Below, one piece after another: positions 32,562 to 46,302 of a stretch of DNA of 64,000 bases. Position numbers and translations under genes: made by a program. How positions within the stretch are numbered: position 1 is the stretch's first letter; each line of letters begins with the position of its first letter. The stretch spans positions 58,183,728-58,247,727 of the forward strand of contig CM058236.1 in assembly GCA_030180135.1 (NCBI GenBank). Direction: 5' to 3'. Origin of the DNA: Orychophragmus violaceus (Eukaryota > Streptophyta > Magnoliopsida > Brassicales > Brassicaceae). A model generated the notes under the pieces. That model saw nothing but the letters and a program-made list of their open reading frames with translations. It was not told the origin of the DNA and did not search any database.

Positions 32562-35500
32562 TTAGACTGTGTAATGTTGCTGAATCGTGTCAATGTCAAG
32601 TCCTTTAAGCTTAACCACTGACTCTACTTGTCCTTTTAATGTGTTTAGCTCTCTCAGCCTGCAGTTATCATCAAACCCACATCTCATCATTATTTAGCAA
32701 AATTTTGTGGAACAACCCAAAAGCAACAACAAAAAATTGGAATGATTTAGTTTTTACCTGGCAACCTCAGCTCGGCGTCTGGCCTGTTCAGCGATCTCAG
32801 AGAGTTCACTGTAACAGTTCTTTTCATTGAAGATGTTGTTTGTTTCTGGTGGTTGAAGTCCATGGAGGGTTCTTTGAGCTGCAGCCCATTGAGCTTCTCT
32901 TTCTTCTTTACCATAGTCTTTCTTCGTCGTAAAGGCAGTCTGGTTTTTGTTTTAAGACATAGAAACCATCATATAAGAAGCAACATTTTCACTGGTTCCT
33001 CTTGGATTCATGTGATGGTTTTGTGGTATTGGTATCGATACCTTGTTGTCAAGAAGGTTTAACCAAGCTCTGCCACTCAAAATGTAGCGAATCGCAAACT
33101 TGAGTAAGTCGAGAGGGATGTATGTTACCAGACTGTATAGCCAGATCACTCCAGCCCATCCCCAACCAGCTCCTTCTACCCGCGCAAAACTCCAGTTCGC
33201 ATAAACCGCTATGAATGTTGCCACCTGAGAGTGTATAAACCGATATGACATTCTTGTTATGTCGTTGTGAAAGAGTTCGAGGGGAAGCATTTCGTATATA
33301 TATGTATATACCAGTTGGGCTATGACAAATGCACAAAGTAAGAGAAGACTGGGGCGTTCGACGTAGGACCAGCTACGGGACCTGGTGACGAAGATGAGAG
33401 CCTGACTTATGATGCTAACTTGTAGATACAGAGCAGCCATCATTTGTTCAGGACGTTGGCTCAATGGTCTCACACCAAATGTGTTCTACATAACCCCCAA
33501 AAGAGTTAGCTTTTTGAACTGGCCAAGAGAAGCATAAGAGAATAAGAGTACATACCGAGAAAATATCAGTGTCTTTCATCGCCCAGAAAAAAATGATAGT
33601 CATCAAGGCCTGGTAGCCTCCAAACACGACGCCGGTCGAGAATATTTCTATGAGTTTCCAGCTATCTGGTTGTGGAGATGGCTTCATTCTGTCCTTTGAT
33701 ATTGTCATAATTGTTCCTACAAGTTGCAATGCTTTTGTTAGTTTTATCGACTGTTCACTATTAAATATAGTTAATACTCTATAGCGTAACCTCACCATCG
33801 TTTAAGATTGCTATGATCAGGACCATGAAAGGGGCGAAATCGAACTCCCATAGGAGAGCAATGAACATGAAGCCAAACTGCAGACATTGCAATATCTTTA
33901 GATTAGGATTGAACCATTACTACCAAATGAAAATCTCGTGAGATCTACTAAGTACACTAACCACAATACGTATTGTGATTGAAACCGCATAAATCTACAC
34001 AGAAATACGATGCCAATATTGGAATTAGTGAGTCGGTGAATGGACGTAAAATTTTGATGAAGAGGTTTTAACTCACAGTGTAGTTTTTCATTCTTTGAAA
34101 TATGGCTCTACTGGTGAGTACTGCACTGATGATAACGCTCAATCCAGGTTCTGTGAGAACAATATCAGAAGCGCCTCTCGCAGCATCAGTAGCGCCAGCA
34201 ACAGCTATACCAATATCTGCCTTCTTGAGAGCCGGGGCATCATTCACATCATCTCCAGTCATACCACATATATGGTTCCTTTGTTGCAACCTACTAACAA
34301 TCTCATACTTATGCTCTGCGATTTTCCGTGCACAGGAGCATCAATAAGAATCTGGACATGTATTAGAATGTGTGGTTAATGATATAGCCTTCTGTTAAAG
34401 TGTATATACCTGGAAAGACTTCTGAAAATCCATCAGCCTTCTCGATAAGTTCATCAACAGGAAGTGCACCCAAGGAAGAATCTTTGTCTTGTCCAAGAAG
34501 TGCAGAAGATGGATACATGTTTGTACCCATTCCAAGCCTGCGAGCTGTTTCTTTCCCAATCGCAAGCTGGTCTCCTGTTTCAACGAGAAGGACAAGCATA
34601 GTTTCAAGAAAAACAAAGTGCAGAGAGACACAAGAATCAAAACAAAAGAATTGTGTGATTATTACCGGTTATCATCTTAACATTAATACCGAGGCATAAA
34701 GCCCTCCTGATTGTCTCGGCACTATCATGCCTCGGAGGATCAAATAGAGGTAAAAGACCTACAAGTTGCCATGGACCACCAGAAGCATCTTTCTTCTTCT
34801 CAGGAACTTCCTGCACCAAATAAAATCCATATGAAACACAACGAAGACACAATGAGACAAGAACTTCTCGAAATTATACCATCAAGGGAGTTCATAATAA
34901 CCGAGAGCAAAAACCTGTCTTGCAACAGCCAACGATCGCAGTCCACGCTCAGCAAACTTATCAATCGCTCCATGAGCTTTCCTCTTAACATCTTCCTTGC
35001 AACTGCAGAGGTTCAGTATCTGTTAACAAAGTCAAAGAAATATCATCAGCAAGCATTCTTGTAACTTGAGCAACATCTCAAAGCTCGGTACATCGATACC
35101 TGCTCTGGAGCTCCTTTGCTAGCTCGGTGCCAATTTCCATCAGAGTCAACATACGTCAAAGCGGTTCTCTTATCGACCGGGTTAAAAGGAAGGAAATGAA
35201 TCTCACGAACACCAGCTCGAGCCTCTTTTGGATCAGCAAGCATTCCAACAATGGCTGCATCAATTGCATCTTGATTCTCAGTCCTCGAGGCTCTCGCAGC
35301 CAAAAGGATAACATGTTCTTTATCAACACCTTTGGCATAAACCTCCACTAAGTTTCTATCAACAGTAAGCTTGTTCAGCGTGAGAGTTCCAGTTTTATCG
35401 CTACAGAGAACATCCATAGCCGCCATTTCTTCGATTGCAGTCATCCTCTTAGTGATAGCTCCTTGTAGAGACAATCTATGAGATCCAATCGCCATCGTAA

Positions 35501-38500
35501 CAGATAACACAGTAGGCATAGCTATAGGAATCCCACCAATCAACAAAACGAGAAGATTATTGATTCCGTCTCGATACTTACGGCGTTGAATCGGATACAT
35601 CACGAGGAGCTCGATGATTATTCCTAGGGCAATCGAGCAGATGCAGAAATTCCCAATCGAGGTAAGGACTTTCTGAAAATGTCCGACTTGGTTTGTGCTG
35701 TCGACAAGATGAGCAGCTTTGCCGAAGAATGTGTGAACTCCGGTGGCGATGACGATGGCTTCAATCTCGCCTTGTTTGCAGGTTGAGCCGGAGAAGATTT
35801 CATCGCCGGAATGTTTGGTGATGGGAATTGATTCACCGGTGAGAGATGATTGATCGATCTTGAGAGGATCGCCGTCGAGTAAACGTGCGTCGGCGGGAAC
35901 GATATCGCCGAGCTTGACGCTGATTACATCTCCGGGAACGAGAATCGATGCCTCTTGGTCGCTCCATCGACAATCTCTTAGAACCTTCACTCATACCAAA
36001 AGTGGTAGATTAGTGTGCAGTTTGTGTATACATCATTTACTATATGTTGACTTGAGTTTTCTTTTAAGAGTGTTTGTTACATTTTTTTTTTGTCAACCAT
36101 TTACGGACCAAGGCCTTAAAGTGTTACAAATGGACCGAAGTCCAATAAAAAGTAAACCGATCCAAATCTACAAAGTCCAACAAAAGCCCTATCCAGAAGA
36201 TAAGTCTCCACGTGTCAAGCTCCGCGGGTGGAAAACATGCAAGTACACGCGTCGGAGGAGCAAGCACCGCCGGAAAACAGTCGGCAAGCGGGGAGGAGAC
36301 GCCGCAGAACTGCACTGGACCGACTCTTTGCAGGAACTGGGGACCATTCGCCGATCAACGCATCCCGAAACCACCGTGAGATCCCCTGCATCCAAAGAAA
36401 AGAGACACGAAAACGCTGTCGGAAACAACCGAAACCAAGGAGGCGCCTTTGCTGATGGGATTAAGAAACCCATCGACGTCCATCATGCGCTTGTCCTCTA
36501 AAGCGGTAAGACAAAGACGATATTAATCCCGGATAATCGGACGATCGGAAGCGAAACAGGTCCAACTCAAGGAGATAACGGCAAACGAAAAGAGAGAATG
36601 AGCGAGATCGCCGGCAAAAGCCGAAAAGACCAAAGAAGTCGGTAAGTTCCGATATCGGAAAAGAAACATCCAACCATAGAAATGAAATCGGACTTATTAG
36701 AAGAAAATCCGAAAGAGAAGCGTCCTAACAAAACCGATCAGAGATTAAGAAAGGAAAGAACAAAACAGATGAAACCTGTCTCGATTGGGAGCAAAACGAC
36801 AGGTATAAACACGAATCTCCGATTCACCGGAAATTCCCAAAGAAAGCAAGCGCCGCTAAGCTCGATCAACCACATCTCCCTCTGAAAGATCTGGATCGGA
36901 GAAAAGGGAAAGAAGAGAAAGAGTCGAAAGAGTTTTCTATGGTGTTTGTTACATAACTATACCTAGATGCTAAAACAAAAATAACTGGCTATCAAAGCTA
37001 TATGGGTAAGAAAGAAAAACATTAAGTCAGAAAGAACCAGAAAATCAGTGCTCTAATATCTTAAAAAAACTAAAACTGACATGATAAACTTCTCGGAAAA
37101 CAAAAATTTTAACACAAAATCAAATGCATAAACTTTATAGATACGGAAAGCAGAAAAGATGTTAACTTTAATTTAAATTAGAAATTTTGACATTTATTAT
37201 ATTAATTTAAATATTTGCTTTTATTTTATTTTGAAGTTATATATAAATTTTGGTAGTAAATAATTCAGAAAATAAAACTATTTTATTATAATATATTATT
37301 ATTATATTCAATTTTAGATATTAATATATTTGTTTGTTATAGATAATATAATTTTATATAATAATTATTTTATATTATTAATATTAAATTTAAAAAATGT
37401 ATAACACATTTTATAGAAAATTTAATTATAAAAATTCAAACTTTGAACAGATTTATTTGATTTTGTAAGAATGAAATTTATATAAAATTTGATTTCCTTA
37501 CAAATTTTCACACACACAAAAAAACAAGATTTCTGATGAATATTATACAATTTTGTCTTTTAAAATTCATTAATTTCTGTGTATTTTTAAAACAAAGAAA
37601 ATCACTAAATTTCATGCTTTTTTAATATACTGATGGAAATGCGAATAGAAAAAAAAAAAATGAGTTATATTGTGTTTGCAAATAGTGCAGGTGAATGATA
37701 TATCTAATTATTTTTTTCAAGGTTTATTAGATTTAAGGATTTTTGTGAAAGTAAAATTTATATAAAATTTGATTTCCTTATAAAATTTCACACCAAAGAA
37801 AGAATAATATTTTCTGATGAATACAATACAATTTTGTCTTTTAAAATTCAATATTTTCTGTGTTTTTTTCTAAATCATTAAATTTCATGCTTTTTGGTAT
37901 ACCTGATGAAAATACAAATAGAAAAGAAAAAAAAAAATATGAGTTGTCTACTATAAAAAAGTTCATACGCTTTATAATTATTTTGTCGAATTGTATTTAC
38001 GTTTCTCTTTCTATATCCAACAAAAATATTTCACTGCGATCATAAAGTTAATACGTATAATTGGTGTAACCTTTGTTCTGGGGGCTAGAGCGGCCATGAG
38101 AGCGGCTGCAGCATTACCGGCGTTGTTTTCCTCAATGAAGCTAATGGTTGAGTTGATAAATAGCAAACACACTATCCCCACAAAGTCTTCCCAATCCGGT
38201 GGGCGTCCTCCTCCATTGGCCAAAGCGATAGCCATTAGAGCCGCCACTTCCATCACCCACGAGAGTGGGTTCCACATGAACCCTAAGAACTTTAAGATTT
38301 TTCTTTTCTGACAAATCACAACGTTAAAAGAGTTTCATTATTAATGTTTATTTTTTGTTCTTTAATTTGAACGGAGAACAATTAAGAAGAGACTTACCTT
38401 CTTCTCTTCGAGCTTGTTGGGACCAAAGAGGTCGAGACGGTAAGAAGCTTCATCTGATGTAAGACCTTGTTTTGTACATTTCAGCTCTTCGAAAACTTCC

Positions 38501-39349
38501 TCCATAGGTATTCGAATCTGTACCCATCATTTATGTTAACTCGACAACTCGTAGGGGGCAAAATATACATGTTCAAATGGAAACCATAGCTCCACTTATC
38601 AGTCATGAATTTTTTTTGTTTAACTACGATGTATTCGGGCTTTCCGTCTTAATCCATCCTAGATCCAGGAGTCCAGGACCAACCATTGCTACTACTAGTT
38701 AGGCCAAAAGCATCGCGTCTCACTGGTTGATCGAATTGTGGTTGAGTTGCTACTAGCGCCGCATTTACCACTAGACCACCACAACCGGTGATGAGTTATG
38801 ACTTATTTATTAAGGCAGATCATAGTGGAACGGAGTATCATCATGCATATGTGTCTTTCTATGTCATAAGTTCATACACTTTATTTTTCCAAATGTACAT
38901 TTTATTACTTAATTAATATGGTTATGTAAAAAAAAAATTGTACTTTTTGTAACAAGGCATGATTGTACTTTCTTGATGTAAAAAAGTGTTTTCTTGGCAG
39001 AAAAAAGAGAAGAGAAACACAGTTCTATCTAGCTAGGCAAATATCTCGTGTGATGGTAGCACATCGCTACTATCGTCTTTATATTGGATTCGAATCTAGG
39101 CATGATATGAGGTCTAGTGGGAGTGTTGGGCTCACAATAGAAATCAAATCATGTTTTGAAAAAATTGAAGGGGAATGGAATGAAACGAGGTCGAGTTAGT
39201 TACAATTATATTGTTTTGGAATTGGTCGAGTCAAATATTAAAGAATACATACACATACCAGAGAAAACAAAGAATACAATATATACCAGATCAACGGATT
39301 CATCCTTGATGTGGTCGAGTCCATTGCCTTTATCGGCTGCAGATGCCAT
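32562..39349 (-). CDS. Plasma-membrane H+-ATPase (P-type, AHA family), 15 exons
   Basis: Proton pump that uses ATP to export H+ across the plasma membrane. Exons by GT-AG borders: 39349-39287, 38517-38398, 38307-38071, 35984-35100, 35019-34915, 34810-34666, 34574-34410, 34315-34077, 33994-33962, 33877-33796, 33716-33556, 33485-33312, 33224-33042, 32939-32758, 32658-32562. They sum to 2871 nt, 956 residues, normal for the family, with no stop or frameshift. Visible: LTGES (about 188), PIAMP in M4 (about 293), phosphorylation site CSDKTGTLT (Asp336), AILNDGT in M6, and the autoinhibitory tail ending YTV with the penultimate Thr that binds 14-3-3 when phosphorylated. Odd: TGDGVND reads TGDDVND (Asp596; 34248-34250), and AVADATD reads AVAGATD (Gly614; 34194-34196). 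Start is MASAADKGNGLDHIKDESVD. The paralog is unassigned. Confidence 0.93.
36083..36941 (-). mobile_element. Non-LTR retroposon (Sadhu-like or truncated LINE) in ATPase intron 3
   Basis: About 859 bp flanked by a perfect 13-bp target duplication GTGTTTGTTACAT (36070-36082 and 36942-36954). A T-run at the left end corresponds to a 3' poly(A) on the minus strand (GGTTGACAAAAAAAAA). GC-rich interior with short ORFs only and no recognisable protein. Size, poly(A) and lack of coding capacity resemble Arabidopsis Sadhu retroposons; assignment is tentative. It lies wholly within the 2.1-kb intron (35985-38070), so exon borders are intact. Confidence 0.75.
37450..37945. repeat. Direct duplication of about 220 bp in ATPase intron 3
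   Basis: Two diverged copies, about 37460-37672 and 37740-37945, share AAATTTATATAAAATTTGAT, ATACAATTTTGTCTTTTAAA and AAATTTCATGCTTTTT. AT-rich, noncoding. Confidence 0.75.
38611..38785 (-). mobile_element. SINE-like tRNA-derived element in ATPase intron 1
   Basis: On the minus strand TGGTCTAGTGGT (38778-38767) resembles a pol III A box, and AATTCGATCAACC (from 38737), 41 bp downstream, resembles a degraded B box. About 120 bp later the sequence ends in an A-rich tail (AAACAAAAAAAA, 38612-38620). No clean target duplication was found, so ends are approximate. Confidence 0.45.
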
Positions 39350-39455
39350 GCTGACGCCTGAAAGAAAAAGTGAAGAAGAAACAAAAAAAAGGATTTAGGA
39401 TAGTTATGAGGAGAAGACGAAAGTGGAGAAGTTAGAGAACCTTTTGTATCCAACT

Positions 39456-39463
39456 ATTTATAG
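39456..39463 (-). promoter_or_regulatory. TATA box of the H+-ATPase gene
   Basis: TATAAATA in CACTATAAATAG context, 107 bp upstream of the ATG on the minus strand, leaving room for a roughly 75-base 5' UTR. Confidence 0.65.
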
Positions 39464-39479
39464 TGTATGAAGATTAATT

Positions 39480-41032
<1,553 letters not shown>

Positions 41033-41312
41033 ACTCATGCAAACTTTTTCCATTAAAGACGAGAAGATACAAAATTTCTCGAATTATTCCTCAGAGTTAC
41101 ACAACAAAAGAACCCCTAACTATAAAAGATCCTATTTGTTAATTAAGTAGTAAAAAAAAAATCAACTTGATATATAGAATATTAAAGATAGATGAACATA
41201 TATACTTAAGCACTCTTTTTCAGTCTTTCTTTACGAACGTTTTTTTTTTTTTTTTTTGCTGCGGTAATGACTATATTTGTAATCATATCATCTCATGTGC
41301 CATGGAAATAAT

Positions 41313-41961
41313 TAGGCCTGGGCATAAAAACCGGAACCGAAGAACCGGAACCGAAGAACCGATAACCGGAACCGAAATTTTTTATTTGGTTCCACCTAAA
41401 ATATCCATTGGATCCTGAGTTGAGGAACCGTGGGTATCGGGTAGGAACCGGAACCGAACCGAGAACCGAAACATGGAACCGAAGAACCGAATTTATATAA
41501 GGCTTAGTAAAATATTACCCATGGTATCAACATCCACATAAAGAATCATATAAAAATATTGTTAGATCCATGAAATTTATGTTTACGTTATGTAATTCAC
41601 ATTGAATCATAGACCTTTTTATTTTTTTGGTTAATGATTTGTTGAATTAACATAAATTTCGGAGTTTTTTTGTTGATTTCAGATATTTTTTTGTTGATTA
41701 CGGGTATTTTTTGTTGATTTCGGGTAAAAAAATGTTATTAAGGTTCCAAATACCCGGAACCGTTTAAGAACCGAAAATTTCGGGTATTTTACGGTTCCTA
41801 AAATGATGGAACCGAACCGAACCGGAACCGACAAGAACCGAACCGGAACCGAACCGAAAATTGTAAAGTACCCATTGGATCCTAAATCTATAGAACCGAA
41901 ATACCCGGAACCGAATGGTTCCTACCCGGAACCGAACCGAATACCCGAATGCCCAGGCCTA
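41313..41961. mobile_element. hAT-type MITE made largely of GAACCG words
   Basis: 649 bp with perfect 13-bp terminal inverted repeats TAGGCCTGGGCAT and a perfect 8-bp target duplication GAAATAAT (41305-41312 and 41962-41969), the hAT signature. Both arms are built of repeated GGAACCGA/GAACCGAA words in the same direction, with the right arm also carrying ATACCCG words. No coding capacity. Confidence 0.9.
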
Positions 41962-42415
41962 GAAATAATCATATAGAGAGATAGATTTTGATTAATCTGT
42001 TCACTTAATTTGCTTATAGTAATATAATAATTGGTCCCGTCCGGATATGAATTAATTGATGATGTGATGAAATAATATGGGTTCGACCAGAAAAGTAATT
42101 ATAGAGAGAAAATAAATTCACGAGGATAAAGGATGATCGAACTTTTCTTTGGCATGTGAACAAAAAAGGCACTGGATGCTCGTGGGTCGAGGCAATGCAA
42201 TGCCATGTGGTTACATCAAATGTCTTAGAGCAAGTGCAATGGTAATCCTTGCACAAAGGTTCTTAAGATTATAATAGTAATACTTTATTGATGTAAGTAA
42301 AGTTAAGAATTTGATTACAAAAAACTCCTTCAATGGTGAATTCTAACTTGGTTTCTTAACATTATTTTATTAATTTTTTATTTATTTTAATTTTAACTTA
42401 AACATACAATAATTA

Positions 42416-43698
42416 TTAATCATGTTGATCAAATTTTTGCCAAATGTTTTCAATTAGATCAGTCTTCAGTCGATGATGTATTTGCTGATCTCGAATTTGA
42501 TTCCGAATGCCAAGCATATTACCGAAGTTCGAATGCATGTCTGTAAAGAACGAGTAATCCACCTGTGAATTTCTGCTGGATTCTCCGTCTACGAAGTCAG
42601 ATATATCATACTGAGTGTGTCCATCTCGTTCGTCTTCGACTATCATATTGTGCAGTATGATACAGGCTCTCATAATCTTCCCGATTTTTGCCTTATCCCA
42701 AATAAGAGCCGGTCTTTTAACAATCACAAATCTAGCCTGCAAAACTCCAAAAGCACGCTCGACATCTTTTTGGGCGGCTTCTTGACGTTCAGCAAATAAC
42801 TCTGCTTTAGGACCTTGAGGAAGGGGGATAGATTGGATAAACGTGGCCCATTTTGGATAAATACCGTCGGTGAGGTAGTACGCCATACGGTAGTTGTGGC
42901 CGTTGACATTGTAATTTACTTTTGGAGCTCGACCTTATAATATGTCATCGAAAACAGGTGAACGATCAAGAACATTAATGTCGTTTAAGGTACCTGGAGG
43001 TCCAAAGAATACATGCCATATCCAAAGATCATATGATGCCACAGCCTCTAAGACGATTGTCGGTTTTCCTGAACCACGTGTGTACAGTCCTTTCCATGCC
43101 GTTGGACAATTTTTCCACTCCCAATGCATACAATCGATGCTTCCTATCATTCCCGAAAACCCGCGTTTCTCTCCAATGTCGAGTAGTCGTTGAAGATCAT
43201 ATGGTGTGGGTCTTCTTAGATATTCGTCTCCAAACAACTGTATTATTCCTTCAGTGAAATTTTCCAAACAAGAAAGTGCAGTACTTGCTCCAAGGCGAAG
43301 ATATTCGTCAGCCGCGTCAGCCGCATTACCGTAAGCCAACATACGAATAGCTGCGGTACACTTTTGTAGACCAGATAGCCCGAACCTTCCGACTGCATCT
43401 CTTCTGTGTTGAAAGAATGGGATTTCACTGGAGAGGCGATCAACAATATGCATAAACAAGGCCTTGTTCATTCGGAAACGGCGTCTAAAGTACCGAGGCG
43501 GGTATGTTGGCTCTTCACTAAAATAATCGCCCCATAAACGCATGTGTCCTTGCTCGCGTTGTCTTTCAATATATATATTCGTTTCCTCTGCTTTTTTCCT
43601 TGATCCTCATGCCTTGCGTCATAAAATTCTTCAAAATGTCGTTCGTACATTTCTTCAAAACCTTCCTCAAATCCTTCACTTGATGACGATGAAGACAT
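42416..43698 (-). pseudogene. PIF/Harbinger DDE transposase, broken
   Basis: Start MSSSSSSEGFEEGFEEMYER at 43698, then YFSEEPTYPPRYFRRRFRMN, HIVDRL and a helix-turn-helix-like RMLAYGNAADAADEYLRLGA. The catalytic core has the three acidic positions expected for this superfamily: IGSIDCMHWEWKNCP, LNDINVLDRSPVF and QKDVERAFGVLQARF. Damage: one AT unit too many in an (AT)n run near 43575 shifts the frame after KRIYI, and a TAA at 42935-42937 follows FDDIL just before GRAPKVNY. Otherwise the frame is open to the stop at 42416. Family knowledge: it acts with the Myb-like protein to cut at the TIRs and insert at TTA/TAA. Confidence 0.9.
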
Positions 43699-44248
43699 AT
43701 TTGACTTGTTGTCCTCGACGGTTATTTGATGACAATAAGTGGACTGGCTTTTAAGAGAAGAAGGTTTAAGAGGTCCGAGTGTTTCAAATTGTTTTAGTAA
43801 AGATGAAAAGGTGGAAGGCAGAGAAAGAAACTGAGAGATCAAGAAAGCATATCAAGTTTCAAAGTTGATGGACAGAAAGTTAAACACTGAGTTCATACAA
43901 CCATATAAGCCGAGCTTATAAATACAACACCAAAACACAAAGTAGAGAAAATTACAAAATTCTGTGATAGAGAGAAATAAGCAAAGTCCAAAGGCCCGTG
44001 ATAGAGAGAGAGATGAACGACGACGTGTGAATTGCCCAGTCACATGTCCTTTCACCAGCATCTGAAACACAAAATAACAAAAAATGTTAAACACTTTCTC
44101 GTGACTGTCTCCAAAATGACCCACAATTCACACTCAAACAGGAGCACACAGTGAGACACTTAATATGACCATAAGCTATCGCAACACACAAGTTAAACAG
44201 ACAAGTAAAAGACAGTTAAAAACACAGAGACAACTACCACTCACAAAT

Positions 44249-45049
44249 TCACAACATTTCTTGAATCAATTTGTTTTTCAAAGCTACTTCTATGTCAGAA
44301 AGTGGCTCTTTTTGGGTTAGGAGTCTGTCCAACAATTTCTGTTTGTTGAGCTCCTTTTTCATTTCCATAATGTTCTTCATAGTCTATGCCTCTGCCTCCT
44401 TCCCATTTCTCTTTCGCTTCAAAGCTTTAAAAGCTTTCACACCAGGAGGCCTCTCCTCAGTGCCTGCCTCTGATCCCTCGGCCTCCCCATCATTTTTACT
44501 TTTGTCTTTTGCCCCATCTTTACCAAGGACCGTGGAGGTCCATTTCTGATCATGCCTCAGCTCTCTCCACGCATGCTCAAGCGTAAATTTGACTCCATAA
44601 TCATTGTAGAATATGTCAAGGGCTGTCTTCATCAGGTCGTTCTCGTTATGCCCACTTGATTGCTCCTTCATTGCAGCCTCATAGGAGCCAACGAATTTGC
44701 AAACAAGATCATTGAGCCTACTCCACCTTTGCTTGCAATGACTCAACTCTCTAGGAGCTGCTCCAGCCAAGAGAGAACTTGCATTGTAGTATTCTTGGAT
44801 CCTCTTCTAAAAGGTGCCAGCCTTTTGCTCATTCCCTACTATTGGGTCTTCACTGGTGTTAAGCCAAGCACTGATAAGGACTACGTCTTCCTTTGGAGAC
44901 CACTTCCTCCTCTCTATAGTCCTCTCCTTAGTACTCACTTCATCATAGACTTGGCTACACCCACCAGTTAGGTCTATATGTTGACTTGATTGACTGGATA
45001 AAAGGTTAAGATACCCAGGACAACCTAAGGAAAATGGATCTGGATTCAT
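44249..45049 (-). pseudogene. Harbinger Myb/SANT-like protein, broken
   Basis: Reads RRKWSPKEDVVLISAWLNTS, EDPIVGNEQKAGTF, then after a stop KRIQEYYNAS and RELSHCKQRWSRLNDLVCKF, the trihelix/SANT-like region of Harbinger ORF1. Next come HAWRELRHDQKW, a charged region with GVKAFKALKRKRNGKE, and a coiled-coil-like tail (MKNIMEMKKELNKQKLLDRL). Two amber codons interrupt one continuous frame: at 44807-44809, where relatives have Trp (GTFW), and at 44384-44386. It normally partners the transposase in nuclear import and TIR binding. Confidence 0.85.
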
Positions 45050-45223
45050 TTTTGGTTTTTGGTAATGGTTTTCTGAGGTAGTTTTAGTTTTATGGTGTTT
45101 AGGGCTTTGGTTTTCTGAGATTTAATAGGTATATGGTGTTTAAGTACTGAAGTTGCTCAATTAAGAGAACAATTACGAGATATCATTAATAGCATTCACC
45201 AAACAAACATACAATCATATTTA

Positions 45224-45420
45224 CTAGTATCTACTTTCTCTAACTACTTTTTGTAAAAACATCAAATCATATTTACGGCATTGATATCAATCACCAACCA
45301 AAAATCACTCAGAATTACTCCTTAATAACACCTACTGAGATTGCAATGGAGCAAGTAGTATCTACTTTCTCTAACTACTTATTGTAAAAACATCAAATCA
45401 TATTACGGCAGTGAAGATTT
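45224..45420. repeat. Direct repeats in the Harbinger spacer
   Basis: TAGTATCTACTTTCTCTAAC and the next 50 bp occur at about 45229-45285 and 45356-45412 with few differences. Noncoding. Confidence 0.8.
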
Positions 45421-45654
45421 AAAATCCGCTGTAAGCAATCAATGTAGAAATAAAATAGACAATCAATTTATTACACTCAACTAACAAAAAAAAAAGCAGA
45501 CACAAAGATTTTGAACTCACATTTATCAGGTTGAGTCTGCTGAATCTGCTGCCTCGAGTGATACCTTCTCAAGCACAATCACTCGCCTGGTTAGGAGCAC
45601 CACCTCCGCCTGCAAAGATTAACAATGATTTGGTTGTTCAATACAAACAACTTT

Positions 45655-46289
45655 TGTTGGGATTATGTCCTGAAATCACATTGTACTTACTCTAAAGATA
45701 GTTGTATTGTCGAGATCGGACAATTCATGTGATATTGGGTAGTCGTAATGTTTTGCTAGAAACCGCTTATGACAAATGAGTTGTGACTCATTTCTAGTAT
45801 CGTGTGAACCTACAGGGTCACACACCTAAGCAAGCTGGATACACTTTGTATGGGATTGATCATTGGCATATGATCCGATCGATGTGTATTGGATACACAT
45901 TGAATTGAGTTTTAAGAGGTGTGTCGATCGATGCAAGGGGTGCAACGATCAACACAAGGTCGAAACCGAAACTGAAGTTACGGTTTTGTAAACCGTGGGC
46001 CTATTTATAGGAGCTAGGTTACACGACCTAAAAAGATCGAGCCGTTGGTGTTGCTTCTCAGAGAGAAAGCAGAGACACAGAAACTCAAAATCCACAGGAG
46101 ATCCGATCACCGGTACTAGCATCCCGGCGGATTCCAGCTTGTGTGCGTGTGGACTACGATAGAGGCGCAGCGATTGAGGCGCTCTAGATCTCGTTTACCT
46201 GCTCCAATTTCTGCTGCCAATCTCCAGGTAATCACGAGGTCAGTTTTTGGATTCAATCACCTAGACCCAGGATCCTAGGGAAACCAACA
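45655..46289 (+). repeat. 5' LTR of copia 2
   Basis: TGTTGGGATTATGTCC...AAACCAACA. Motif pair with cores 45925 and 45946; TATA-like TATTTATA at 46002-46009. Confidence 0.95.
45921..46009 (+). promoter_or_regulatory. Copia 2 LTR promoter with motif pair upstream of TATA
   Basis: Motif cores start 21 bp apart (45925, 45946; the second is CGATCAAC here but CGATCGAC in the 3' LTR). The pair ends about 49 bp upstream of TATTTATA, an arrangement like that of copia 1. Confidence 0.6.
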
Positions 46290-46290
46290 G

Positions 46291-46302
46291 TGGTATCAGA
46301 GC
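46291..46302 (+). other. Primer-binding site of copia 2
   Basis: TGGTATCAGAGC one base after the 5' LTR, complementary to initiator tRNA-Met. Confidence 0.9.

Noticed and set aside
32562..39349. Calling the H+-ATPase a pseudogene because of intronic insertions
   Set aside because: All exon borders carry GT-AG and the 956-codon frame is intact; only two unusual substitutions were seen, so gene status is kept.
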